NCBI GenBank assembly: GCA_963281255.1
Contig: OY725488.1
Location: 2,393,986 to 2,457,985, forward strand
DNA: 64,000 nt
Source of the DNA: Aphrocallistes beatrix
Lineage: Eukaryota > Porifera > Hexactinellida > Sceptrulophora > Aphrocallistidae
Reading direction: 5' to 3'
The notes beneath the pieces were generated by a model, which saw only the letters and a list, made by a program, of their open reading frames with translations, had not been told where the DNA came from and made no database searches. Positions 35,350 through 45,583 of this stretch are shown here, piece after piece. Both the position numbers and the translations under genes were made by a program. Numbering within the stretch: position 1 is the first letter of the stretch; every line of letters begins with the position of its first letter.

Positions 35350-36120
35350 AGTTCAAGGAGGATTATTAAAACACCAGAAGACACTAACTATTTTCTCTTT
35401 GTCCCGCTCCCCCCAAAGCGAGTGTGTCCGGGTTTGACATCAGGAAAACCTTGCAACCCTATAGATATATGCTATTGAACCAGGCATTCCCCGAGTTTTG
35501 TAGAAAGGAACTCTCTTTTATCTCTTATTTGATGGGATTTCAATGGGCTTTCTTCTAAATGTTTGAATTATTTAATCTTCAAAGGAGCCAAAACAATGTT
35601 TGAGATTCATATTATTGAAAAATATCAAATATGTAAAATTCGAACTAATAAAGGAGTCAAAAACCCACCCCCATTTATTTTAATTTTAGCAACCTACACT
35701 TTGAGGGCTAATTCTTAAAATTCAGAATAACTACATTCTAATTATTACGATTATATGGTAGGCCACATAGATGTGAAGTTAACGGCACTTTCAACAGCGA
35801 AAACGGAGAATGGTATTAACTACTATAAGTTTCCTATGCGAGGAGATATCAATCCCAAATTGTAAAAGGGATATTTCAGCAATGTAGTATTAAGTTATTT
35901 CAATTAATAACGCATAGCATTTCAGGTTAGCTGATAGTGAGTCAGCAAACTTGGTTAATTTCTCTTATTTTTCTATTATTGGGAAAGTGAGCATGTCATA
36001 AACGACTAAAAGATACATACATATGTCTACATCTAATAATCACTGCTCTCACTTAGGTAAAAATCCAGAAATATTGCTAAAATAGATTGCTAGTTGTGTA
36101 TATTATGTGAAACCCGCGCA
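35350..36120. repeat. Degraded TTE pieces
   Basis: The part from 35510 to 35760 retains TTE motifs (GGAGCCAAAACAATGTT, AAAAACCCACC, GGTAGGCCACATAG). The rest is unassigned AT-rich sequence. No gene was found. Confidence 0.4.
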
Positions 36121-36129
36121 AATGCAAAA

Positions 36130-36620
36130 TTTAACTAATATTTTCCTTTACTAAATGGTTGACCTTGACTACTGGTTGAAATTGATCCGTTTATAGCCTC
36201 AAATACACTGTTTTCTGTTAAATTATTTATTGTATTCCTATCAATAAAGCCAAATTCCGAAAATTTCATCTAGCGATTACTATCTTTGTAAACAAAGATG
36301 TCCGTTTTTAGAATTATAGCGGCCAAGAATATCTCTTGATCTGTTCCCAAGTTCCAGTATAATTCATTTTGCTTTTAGATAATCTTCAATGGAGTTGCAA
36401 TAACCGCCAGGAAGTAAGTCATTCCTATTACTGCAATATTTTGAAATTATTTCTCTAAATTCGCCTTTCATCTTGTCTATTATTAGCTCCCTTACGAGTT
36501 TGTGATTATACTCCGTTCTGGTTATTACAAATGATAATGATCTAAATTAGCAATTGCCATCTGGACATATTCTTTTCTCTCGACTAGGTATCAAATGTCT
36601 AATTTCAATTGATTTGTTGT
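36130..36620 (-). pseudogene. Orphan OTU-type cysteine protease fragment
   Basis: Reading the minus strand from about 36700, the order is RHLIPSREKRICPDGNC, FRSLSFVI, CNSIEDYLKAK, then DQEIFLAAIILKTDIFVYKD and MKFSEFGF. This is the OTU pattern of DGNC.FRaLS followed by the W.td.Ei.aaa.ll..dI.Vy block. A stop lies right after the catalytic cysteine and other breaks follow. It is not a copy of the Ginger1 OTU at 29041. It may derive from another transposon or from a host OTU gene. Confidence 0.55.
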
Positions 36621-36699
36621 CTGCTTCGTTTTCATATGAAATACCCGAAGCGAATGTAGATCTGAGGTATTTACATCTTATTTTCCATTTCTTGTAGAG

Positions 36700-37620
36700 C
36701 TCTCGAATGCTTCACTATTGTTTGGTTAGGAATATTGTGAGATTCTAACATAATTTGAGAATTCTTGTTCGATGTTTTGGATTTGGGTTTTGACTTGAAT
36801 ATGATATATATTGATTTTGTCAATTAATGTGATGAATATTTAAAAATACCTTTACCTGGTCTAAAATAGCTTCTTTTCTTTCTCCCTTTCCCCCAAATTT
36901 CTTCTCTTTCGTCATCAGCTTTTAGTTTCATAGTTTTTTCTCCCTTAATAATTTTGACATTTATGGGTATAAACGAACTTAAATGCCACTACTCTCCCAA
37001 TGATCTCCTCGCTTAACTTGCGTATGAAATCTCCTGCACTCTTGGAAATATTGTCCAAAAATATTATTATTTTTACGATGTGCATCCACTTTTCGTCAAT
37101 ATCATTAGTTTATGTAATAGCAGAATTAGTAGGGTATAATTTGGGACCCAGTATCAATCAAGACCATAGAAGACAAATCGGCATGTAGTATGTTTTAAAG
37201 AAATTCGGTCAAGCTGGCAAGAAATAAATATTTTCTCCGCAAACATGTGCTAGTTTTTTGTTTTCAAGTTCTGTATTAATCATCCTAGAATTATTTAATT
37301 CAGTTTGAAAATGAATCCCGAATGGAGATCTTGTTTTATATGTAGATTCATCCCCTACAGTATAAGAGAGTTCTTCATCTAACTCTGAGAAATATTCTAG
37401 ATTAATCGTTGATTCCTCGTTTCTATAGCATTGTCGATTTTGTATGTTTGGAGATATATGTTTCGAGCTCAGGGAATAACTTCCTAGATAAAGTTATCAT
37501 ACAAAATGCAATAAAAAGTTGTTTAATTTCATCGAACACCGTGAAACTGATCAGTCGAGCAATTAGAAACAAAAATTTTATGTTTTACTTCTTTGTATAT
37601 TCTAATAGGTTAGTATTCCA
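36700..37620. other. Unassigned AT-rich stretch
   Basis: There are short frames only, such as 37000-37188 and 37409-37636, with no recognisable domain. The minus strand at 36600-36700 could be upstream OTU protein sequence (KYLRSTFASGISYENE). Confidence 0.3.
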
Positions 37621-37625
37621 ATGTA

Positions 37626-38117
37626 CACTAACCTGACAAAAGTATTTGTACACTATATTCTTCTCCATAGAAATAGTACTAAATTGATCTTTTCATGAAG
37701 GGAAAAGTATTTAAACTCTAAGAGTTAGTATTAAAAGTTTGATTTAAGATTCGAAATCTTCACATTCGAATTAGTAATAGTTGAAGATTTCTAACAAATT
37801 GCTCAACTCAATGAGTAAAATTATCAACCTGTGGCACAAGGGGTAGTACATCATCATCATGTATAGTGATAAAAAGGGAGATATGTAGCACAAGGTGGCA
37901 GTGATTGATAATTTGAAATAATTGGGAATTAGTAATTGATTAGAAATATCCTACAATAACTAATTCGAATGCGAAGATTTCGAATTTGAAACCCGATTAG
38001 TTGTATCACTTACCGTTTCGGAGTTTTAATCTTCATGAATAGACCCATTTAGTATTATGCTCGTAAAAAAATGCACCTAAGACAATGAAGTGTGCAAATA
38101 CTTTTGTCCGGGTAGTG
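37626..38117. mobile_element. Tc1/mariner-type MITE, copy B
   Basis: This is the same family as 32223-32703, with ends CACTAACCTGACAAAAGTAT and, inverted, CACTACCCGGACAAAAGTAT, and TA on both sides. The interior is colinear with copy A. Confidence 0.85.
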
Positions 38118-38141
38118 TATAATCGAATAGGTTTGTATTCC

Positions 38142-38425
38142 AATAGGTTATATATGTATGTGACAAATTTAGAGGTTTTCAGAGGCCGTTTAAGCCACTT
38201 CTAAGTGTTTTATTCAATTTTTTTTAGCATAAAACTGAGATTTTTAATGGGTTAATACGGAAAATTTGGAATTTTAAATGGAGTTTCATCATTCCATGAA
38301 AAAATTCCAAATTTTTCGTATCAACCTATTCACATATCAGTTTTATGCTAAAACTATAAATAAAAACACTTAGAAATGCCCTTAAACTGCCTCTGAAAAT
38401 CAAATTGTCACAAATATAACCTATT
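38142..38425. mobile_element. Palindromic MITE, 284 bp
   Basis: The outer arms AATAGGTTATATATGTATGT and, inverted, AATAGGTTATATTTGTGACA extend for about 75 bp, including TTTTCAGAGG and TAAGTGTTTT. The whole folds into one long hairpin. The target duplication is unclear, possibly lost. Confidence 0.65.
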
Positions 38426-38617
38426 CCGCTATGATTTGACAAATTTGGTATTTTTCGAATGATATCGATTATAACAGTAAGAAAGACGTATTTAGAGATG
38501 TTTTCTACCTTAAAATTAATCAACTTGAGGCTATGGTGTCTTAAAGACGCCTCTCGCAGACACTTTATGCCCGCCAGCCACGCTGCAATCAAGAGAAATC
38601 AAGCGAAGCGTGCTTGT
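38426..38617 (+). repeat. HLR 3' fragment
   Basis: It runs from TTGACAAATTTGGT to GCGTGCTTG, with degraded hairpins, and is followed by T. The minus-strand frame at 38326-38592 crosses the join with the MITE and is not a gene. Confidence 0.65.
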
Positions 38618-39300
38618 AGTATTTAAAACTTGGAGCATTTGCCACAAAGACCTTTTAGAAAGAGTAGCATGATGCTCGGTGTACCAATGGTTTCGAGTAA
38701 ACCAAAGACCTCATGTTATTTGATATTTTTGTCTTGTCAACCTACATCAAGGGCATCAATCGAGATAAACAGAGCAATTAGACATATATTTACCTAGAGC
38801 CAACAAGACGGCATGTTTCATATTCAAAAGAGATTCCAAATCAGACATTCCTAATGATTTAGAATGCGACATCACTGATTTTGAAGGCACATCGACTGCT
38901 CAACATTTTGATTAACATCCGTTTTTTCTTTAAATCATCCTTATTACAGTTCATGTTAATGATTTTGGAACTTTAGGATCCCAAAGGTAGCACTAGTAGT
39001 GAGTATGGCTCCCCTTCCATAAACTTTAGGTGCAAGCAGTTATTTTCACATAAATAAATCGCCTTGAAAGCAAAAGGCGGCATATAAAAAACAAGAGTTA
39101 CTACATTACAATATTGAAAGCATATTAGAATATAACAAATATCGACAGAACTGGCTGAATTGATCGCTGGCATTACTTACAACTGCCTCATTAGTCAGAG
39201 AAATATAATGACTATTAAAGAGTTCCTCTAATAAGATTTAAGGAAAATGCTAGTTAATTTATAATAATGATATAAAATGGGGATATAAGTTTTAAAAACA
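38618..39300. other. Unassigned stretch downstream of the hnRNP exon
   Basis: No repeat family or gene was recognised. On the minus strand this is 3' of the hnRNP-like exon and could be downstream sequence. Confidence 0.3.
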
Positions 39301-39397
39301 AGAGAAATTGAATAATCAATTCTAAATATATTTAAGTTTAATATACAAGTAGAATTCGGTGCTTCATATTATACTCATAGTTGGATTAATAACTTTA

Positions 39398-39800
39398 CTA
39401 GAATGCTTCAAATATTTCAATATAGCGATCACCAATATATTTATGGTTTTTTTCTTTCAGAGCTCGGCGGGCTTTTTCTTTAGTAGAGAAATAAACAATA
39501 GCTTCACCGGTAGAATAATGACCTCGATTGAGAAACACAATATCTCTCTCTGCAATGTCATAGTCATCAAAAAAGACAGAAATGTCTTTTTTACATGCCC
39601 TGTAAGGTACTCCGCGTAACTTGAGTTTATACTTATGTTCTTCAGAAAGATATGATACATGTGATGAAGAACAACGTGTTCCATCAATATTGTCATTGCA
39701 ATATCTATACTCTGTAGTTAACATTTGAGCAGAGTGGTTAAAACTACCATATCTTTTCATCTGCAGATGATGATGAGAGCTAATGTATACTTCAATGTAC
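39398..39800 (-). CDS. Last exon of an hnRNP H/F-like RNA-binding protein
   Basis: The exon starts after a TTATTTAG acceptor (39801-39802). It begins YIEVYISSHH, the usual end of a preceding quasi-RRM in hnRNP H/F, and then has a linker. It then encodes a full quasi-RRM: YKLKLRGVPYRACKKDI, SVFFDDYDIA, STGEAIVYFSTKEKARRAL and DRYIEIFEAF before a stop. hnRNP H/F proteins bind G-runs and steer splicing in the nucleus. An ATTAAA at about 39343 on the minus strand could be the poly(A) signal. Upstream exons were not found in the window. The reading frame is clean, unlike the transposon debris around it. An ESRP or GRSF1 relative is also possible. Confidence 0.7.
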
Positions 39801-39894
39801 CTAAATAAATATTAAAAATTTACAATAGAAAATAGAATTTGTGGAATATCTTTATACAAATTATGTTATATTGACACTTAAATTGAAAAATTGC

Positions 39895-40075
39895 AGTACA
39901 GAGAGCCCAACATGTTCGCGGTTTTGATTATTCGCGGAAAATACTTGTGTCGAATTTTGCCCTTCGCGAATAAGTCCCTCGACTATTCGCGGTTTTATTT
40001 GTGGGATATTTCGATTAGCTTGTGTAATTAGTTATGTTAGTATCCTCAAATTAGTTCTTATTCGAGCCTATAAGA
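39895..40075. repeat. Tigger-type element end
   Basis: TA followed by CAGAGAGCCCAACATGTTCG and repeated TTCGCGGTTTT/ATTCGCGG motifs resemble Tigger ends. A similar end is at 59853. The other end was not found. Confidence 0.45.
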
Positions 40076-40077
40076 CA

Positions 40078-40333
40078 GCAGTTGGCAACCTGGGGCCCGC
40101 GAGACTAAATTTGATGGCCCGCGACTCTTTCAAAACACTCTATTATGGGACCAGCGTGTTAGTGATTGCAATAGAAAATGGACCTGCCTAATTTTGGTGT
40201 GAAATTGATGCTGAAGCCAAAAGACTCCCATATGCTAAAAATCAGCTTTCTGTGGCTTGCAGTTTCTTCAATCAATTCGATACAGATATAGTATATATAC
40301 ACACATTCATTGAGTTTTAATATTAAAGATAAT
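40078..40333 (-). repeat. hAT end fragment followed by a reversed HLR 5' half
   Basis: The segment at 40078-40110 reads CAGTTGGCAACCTGGGGCCC, a hAT-like terminus. From about 40200 the HLR 5' half runs in reverse (AATCAGCTTTCTGTGGCTTG, TTCTTCAATCAATTCG, GAGTTTTAATATTAAAG). Confidence 0.5.
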
Positions 40334-40904
40334 AAATGAATTAGTAACCAACGTATGCTCTACCTGATGTTCGATTTTGTTCACATTATAAAACCATCAG
40401 AAATAACTGGATCAATCAAAAAGACTCTAACTGTGCATTTATATTTCCACACTTTAAAGAGATCTTGCACTCCAACTATTCAATGATATTGCCATAGGCT
40501 TCATTTAAGGTAATTCAATTTGAATTTGAATAATCTATTCTATATTATTACTTTATAAACATTTATAACTCACTAAATTGTGAATTTAGGATTTGAGGGT
40601 ATAATTCAAATCTGAACAGCTATCTGTTGCGAAACTTGTTTCGAGGTTAACTAACAAAGCTTGTTGGCAATCTATTTTAGAACGACAAAAAATGACACTA
40701 GCAGTACGAAATTTCGATCGTTTTAGTATCGCTGCTCTTACTACTAATATCCAGCATTCGCGTATGGATCAAGTGAGTAGATCCCAAACTAGTAGCTATA
40801 TTGAAATTATTAGCCGTGTCTTGAAAATTCTAACGTCAACTCCCCATGGAAAGGAATCCGCCTCAACGATCAAGATAGCCTACCACTTAAGCTGAATGCA
40901 TGCA

Positions 40905-41662
40905 GGTCACTTCGTACTCAATACTATTTCGTACCCCAATCATGACAACTTCGTATCCAAAACCCTTTCGTACCTAACATACTTGTTTAGTTTAGTGGTC
41001 AGTTGTTTTATTATTCCACGAAAAAAGTGTTTTCTAAGGTGTGTCTATGAAACATTGGGTCGAGTATAAATACTGATTTAAAAATCAATTAATATTTATT
41101 TTTTCATCAATAATGAGAGACCTATGCATCGTCTTCAAGAAGATAGTTACCAAAAGGCAGGAAGTACTAATGTGTGAAGGACGGTGTAAAAGTTGACAAA
41201 ATAACAAACAAAGAATTAGAAGGTTACCGCCGTCGGTTGAACTCCAAAGGTGCAGATAGAGGAAAAAGTGTTTTAATCCCACTCTTATATTCTGTCGTGA
41301 ATTGTGAGACTCCAACACACGTAGATTAATTTCAGAAAGAAAACTGCGGCGACATCAACGAAAGCAACATAGAAAAATAGAAGATAAAATATTTCAAATT
41401 TGGCAACGATATCAGGACAAGGAGATCTCCACGTCCCAATTACTAAAGGCAGTAAGCTCTTTAAACGGGCCTCTTTCAGGATAATTTTTTAAAATTTAGA
41501 AGTATATTGTGATAGGGAACTTACAATTATTCTATTAGATTTTAAAATACACTTGAATAATTGAAACTTTTATAATTAAGTGTAGTAATCTCGGATACGA
41601 ATTTGTGTTGGGGACGAAATGGTGTATGGTACGAAAGTGTGTTGGGTACGAAATTTCTATCT
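40905..41662. mobile_element. Element with arms built of TTTCGTACC units
   Basis: The left arm (about 40915-40982) has four units of the type ACTTCGTACTCAATA, ATTTCGTACCCC, CTTCGTATCC and CTTTCGTACC. The right arm (41588-41662) has the same units inverted. Arms made of repeated short units suggest a non-autonomous transposon or foldback element. The 41085-41318 frame within it is not recognised. Confidence 0.5.
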
Positions 41663-42478
41663 TCAATAGTTCGTTGGTTAGATGAATTGAGAGCATTAGG
41701 ATTTCCTCAAGGGAAATTAACATCTCAAACTTTTACAAGCTTTCGACATTATTGTAAAATAATTTGCTAACTTGTTAAATATCTGGCAAAAGATATTGGA
41801 TTTAAGTTAAGTACTCTGTTCATTTGTACAGAATGATCATATCGAGCACCACTTTGGATTGTACTCAAGGCAAATGTCGGGATCTAATTATAACCTATCA
41901 GTTTGCCAAGTGCTTGAGCTAGAAACTTACAAATTTATTTCTCAATCATCACTGAAGAGTTTACAGACCCTAATTTGGAAACGCAACAAGCAATGGCGAA
42001 TATTTTTGGTAAGGCAGCCTTCTCTGTAATCAATAAATTCATCAAGAACATCGAATTGTATTATGAGTGTTTCTAACTCAAGATAAATCGCTTGATATTG
42101 AGTAAATTCCAGCTACTTTTAAATTGATTCAGCTCTCTGGTCGTGGTGGACTAAAGTGACCTTCGAAAACTGTTGTATACATAGTTTTTGCCCTTTGGAG
42201 CTTAATAGCGAGATATACAGTATCCTATCGTGTTAACTCACTTTTTGACATCCAATTCTCGCACAATATTATTCCAACTCACTCTCTTAAAACTTCAAAA
42301 TGAAGAAAATGATGAAGTAGCATATGAGTGTTTCCAGTGTAATGCAATAGGAAGAGAAATGTTCCATAAAGTCAAATGGTTGCAGGCAACTGTTTTCTTA
42401 ATAATACAGCAAAAAAATCAACCCTTCAGCTACTCATGGTCCTGTCTAGAGGAAAATTTTTTTAAATGAAAAATTTAA
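41663..42478. other. Unassigned stretch with possible decayed coding sequence
   Basis: Frames such as 42230-42469 (with YECFQCNAIGREMFHK) have a protein-like look but no domain I know. No repeats were matched. Confidence 0.25.
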
Positions 42479-42480
42479 AA

Positions 42481-42600
42481 CATATCTGCTTGGATGGTGC
42501 AGTGGTTAGGGCGTTTGAATACCAAGACCTAGGCTACGGGTTTTAACCTCGCCCTAATCATTTCCATTTTGCTCTCAATTACATTGCTTCTGCTATGTAA
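42481..42600 (+). repeat. tRNA-derived SINE-like head
   Basis: The segment GGATGGTGCAGTGGTTAGGG matches a pol III box A, and GGGTTTTAACCTC about 40 bases later is a weakened box B. The 3' half of an acceptor stem is missing, so it is not a functional tRNA gene. A short SINE is the best explanation. Confidence 0.4.
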
Positions 42601-43110
42601 TCTGAGCCAGAGTATCTTTTAAGGAATAAAAAATTCTGTTAAAATTTTCGATACTTGTACTATAGATAGAGTTTCCTGTCGCATTTCGCCATTGAGTTTC
42701 CTCAAAGGATGTACGGACCAGAGTATCTTTTAAGGAATAAAAAAATACTTTTTACGTTTTGGGGGAATAAAAAAATATTTTCACGAATTCTGAATTTATA
42801 AAAAATATATTTCCGAACAAAAAAATTCTAGATTAATAAAAAATGTGCTTAAAAGATACCCTACTCTGAGCCGTTAAAAAGAAAGTTAAGCCAGGTGCTG
42901 TTTTCTTGCATACTGTTAGCTGAGTTTTTCTCTCTAACACTATCATATAGATATACACATGCTGTATACACCGCAGTCAGCAACTACCAGCAGGTTTAGC
43001 ACCTTACCCAGATTGTAGCCCCACTGAGAACATATCAGCATGGATTCGGGAAGTACGAGTGTTATCTTAGCAGCGGATTCAGCGACGGATTCGAAGTCAC
43101 ACTTAATCGC
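42601..43110. other. Unassigned sequence
   Basis: It contains a repeated CAGAGTATCTTTTAAGGAATAA (42611 and 42720) and the inverse-like AAGATACCCTACTCTG at 42855, so a small degenerate inverted repeat is likely. No gene was found. Confidence 0.35.
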
Positions 43111-43129
43111 TTATAACTCGAAAAGAATT

Positions 43130-43438
43130 CGTCCTAGATCAAAAATAATTATACCTATCTGGTGCTAAATCGTCATGGAACATCGATTATGAAAACATTT
43201 TATACAGAAGCAGCGGGACCTGATTTTCGATTTTCGCTTCGTGCCAGGACACATTTTTTATTCACCAAACTCACCATGCAAAACACAGTTCTAGGTCTCA
43301 GACTCGAAAAATCTTCTTAAATCGTTGAAAGTATTCGAATTACAATCTCTAAAGACCATAATAACTAAGACTGTTTGAGTATAAGAAATTCTATACCAAA
43401 TGAAGCTTGTAACAGAACTTATTTGTCACCCTGTACAA
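43130..43438. repeat. Single arm of the palindromic CAGGGTG MITE
   Basis: It matches the right arm of 44040-44809, from the TTTTATACAGAAG motif through GGACACATTTTTT to TTGTCACCCTG and TA. The left arm is missing. Confidence 0.65.
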
Positions 43439-43929
43439 GTACAGAAGTATTCAAGTTCAATTGTAAGGTACTTGAACCAAATACTGTAGATAAGATCTCG
43501 TTTTTAGGAACGCTATGATAATAAAATAAATTTCCGACATATATAAACCATCTATCTGAGCACTGGATTCCGTTATCAGATATAAGTCCAGCTCACACAA
43601 ATTTGTTATTTTCGAAAAAAAACAATGGATTTCAGGGCATGTTCACAGCCCTCTTTATATAATGTTTTTTTCACTGTATTTTTGAGAGGCTGTATAGTGT
43701 GGACCAGGGATATGCTATATTATTTTTATATGTCATATTTTGAGGCCCCGCATTCAACAATTTTGAGGCGTTGCTTTATATTATTTCTTCAACTGAGAGT
43801 TTATTTTTTGAATAATTTATAATAGACAAGCTTTTTAGATATCAAATTTCATTCCAGGATAATTTCGATTCTATGCCATACGGATTCGACTGACTATCAT
43901 CCTTCAGTACCATACTGAAGGAACATACT

Positions 43930-44039
43930 ACTGAGGTCTTATTAGAGCCATAGCCAAAAGGCTCCCAAGGGTAAATAAACAGCTTTCTGTGCGTGGCAGT
44001 TTCTTCAATCAATTCATTACATATATATTTATATATATA
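43930..44039 (-). repeat. HLR 5' half, reversed
   Basis: The sequence from CATAGCCAAAAGGCTCCC to AATTCATTACATATATATTT is the reverse of the HLR start. Its TA microsatellite is the landing site of the next element. Confidence 0.6.
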
Positions 44040-44809
44040 CAGGGTGGCTCAAAAGTTCTGTGACAAGCTTCATTAAGTATAAAATTTCTTACACTCAAAC
44101 AATCTTAGCTATTATGGTCTTTAGAGATTCTAAATCGAATATTCTCAATGATTTTAGAAGACTTTTCCAGCCTAAGAGCTGAACTGTGTTTTGGATGGTG
44201 ATTTTTATGGGGAAAAATGTGTCCTGGCACAGCGAAAATCCAGTATCAGGTCCCACTGCTTTTCAAATGATCTTTCTAAAGTCTTCAAATTCTAGGAAAA
44301 ATTGGGTCTCACATTTCCCTCGAACAGTCTAAATTCGTAGAAATATAGGATGTTTATATCAGCAAATATTGAGAACCATTTGGATCAGATTTTTGGTGAT
44401 GTGAAAATAAGTGCAATTTTGGGTGATTTTGCAAAATGTACCTAATTTGATCTCGTGAAATAATAACTTTCTCTCGTTTCTGATAATGAATTCAATGAGT
44501 TTATGAAATATTTCCATGATGAATGAAAGGTATCTGGTGCTAAATCGCCATAGCACATCGATTATAAAGACATTTTTTACAGAAGTTGAGACCTTGATTC
44601 TCGATTTTCGCTGTGTGCCAGGACACATTTTTTCCCCATAAAACTCACCATACAAAACACAGTTCCAGGTCTTAAACTCGATAAATTTATTAAAATCATT
44701 GAGAATATTCGAATTACATTCTCTAAAGATCATAATAACCAAGATAGTTTGAGTATTAATCATGTTATACATAATGAAGCGCTTGAATCAGAACTTATGA
44801 GCCACCCTG
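44040..44809. mobile_element. Palindromic mariner-type MITE, 770 bp
   Basis: The ends CAGGGTGGCTCAAAAGTTCT and, inverted, CAGGGTGGCTCATAAGTTCT are flanked by TA. The arms are similar for more than 200 bp (AATATTCTCAATGATTTTA, GGGGAAAAATGTGTCCTGG). The 137-codon minus-strand frame inside (44359-44772) is the arm sequence and has no domain. Confidence 0.75.
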
Positions 44810-44817
44810 TATATATA

Positions 44818-45562
44818 CAAGCGCAGTTCGCTTGCTTGCGCTGCACGGCTGGCGGACACTTTGTGTCCGCCGGATGCTCCCTTCGGTCGCCTGGGGTCAC
44901 ATTGATTAATTATAAGGGAGACAACATCTCCAAATATGTCTGTCTTACTGTTAAAATCGTAATGATGACGTCATAACAGAGTGATGAGTCATCATTTTTT
45001 GATTATAGATGTATCATATCAAATATCATATTTTTGAATAAACATTCTAATTAATTTGTTTACTTTTGTTTACAATAGATAAATAAAGTAAACAAATTAC
45101 AAAAATAGGCTTGAGACTAGCTTCCAACGGTTGACTGTTTTTAATGCTCTAGATTTCGAATATTATATTTTCGGATCCATATGAGAAATTATTCGTTAAC
45201 TTTCGTTTACAATATTTATATAAAGAAATAAAAATCCCAAATAGGTTAGATTGAGTACTCTAGTCGACCGCAGGGCGACTCTGCGGATACGCAGTGTCTG
45301 TAAGCCGCGCAGGGCAAGCAAGCGAAGCGCGCTTAATATACATATTCTATTAAAATCTGAGCCTTCTATTACTATGTACCTAAAATGGCTGAGTTATGGT
45401 CGAAAAATTGAATTTCTAATTAAAAAATGTGACAATGACGTCATAATTCCATGATGAGTCGTAGCCATAGCCAAAATACTCCCAAATACCAAAAATCAGC
45501 TTTCTGTGCTTGGCAGTTGCTTCAATAAATTCGTCACTGATATATATATATATATATATACA
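44818..45562 (-). repeat. HLR reversed, interrupted by a related repeat
   Basis: The start CAAGCGCAGTTCGCTTGCTT is the reversed 3' end, and the hairpin GGCGGACAC-TTT-GTGTCCGCC follows. The repeat resumes at about 45340 and ends in the TA run before 45562. Between lies about 330 bp holding GAGACTAGCTTCCAACGG and, at its end, a forward HLR-like tail GCAAGCAAGCGAAGCGCGCTT. This points to a second related subfamily also seen at 47640-48080. Confidence 0.6.
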
Positions 45563-45583
45563 CAAATATATCTTATACTAGTA

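Noticed and set aside
42481-42560. Functional tRNA gene
   Set aside because: The acceptor stem does not close and box B is degraded.
44359-44772. 137-codon frame
   Set aside because: Lies in the arm of a palindromic MITE and has no domain.
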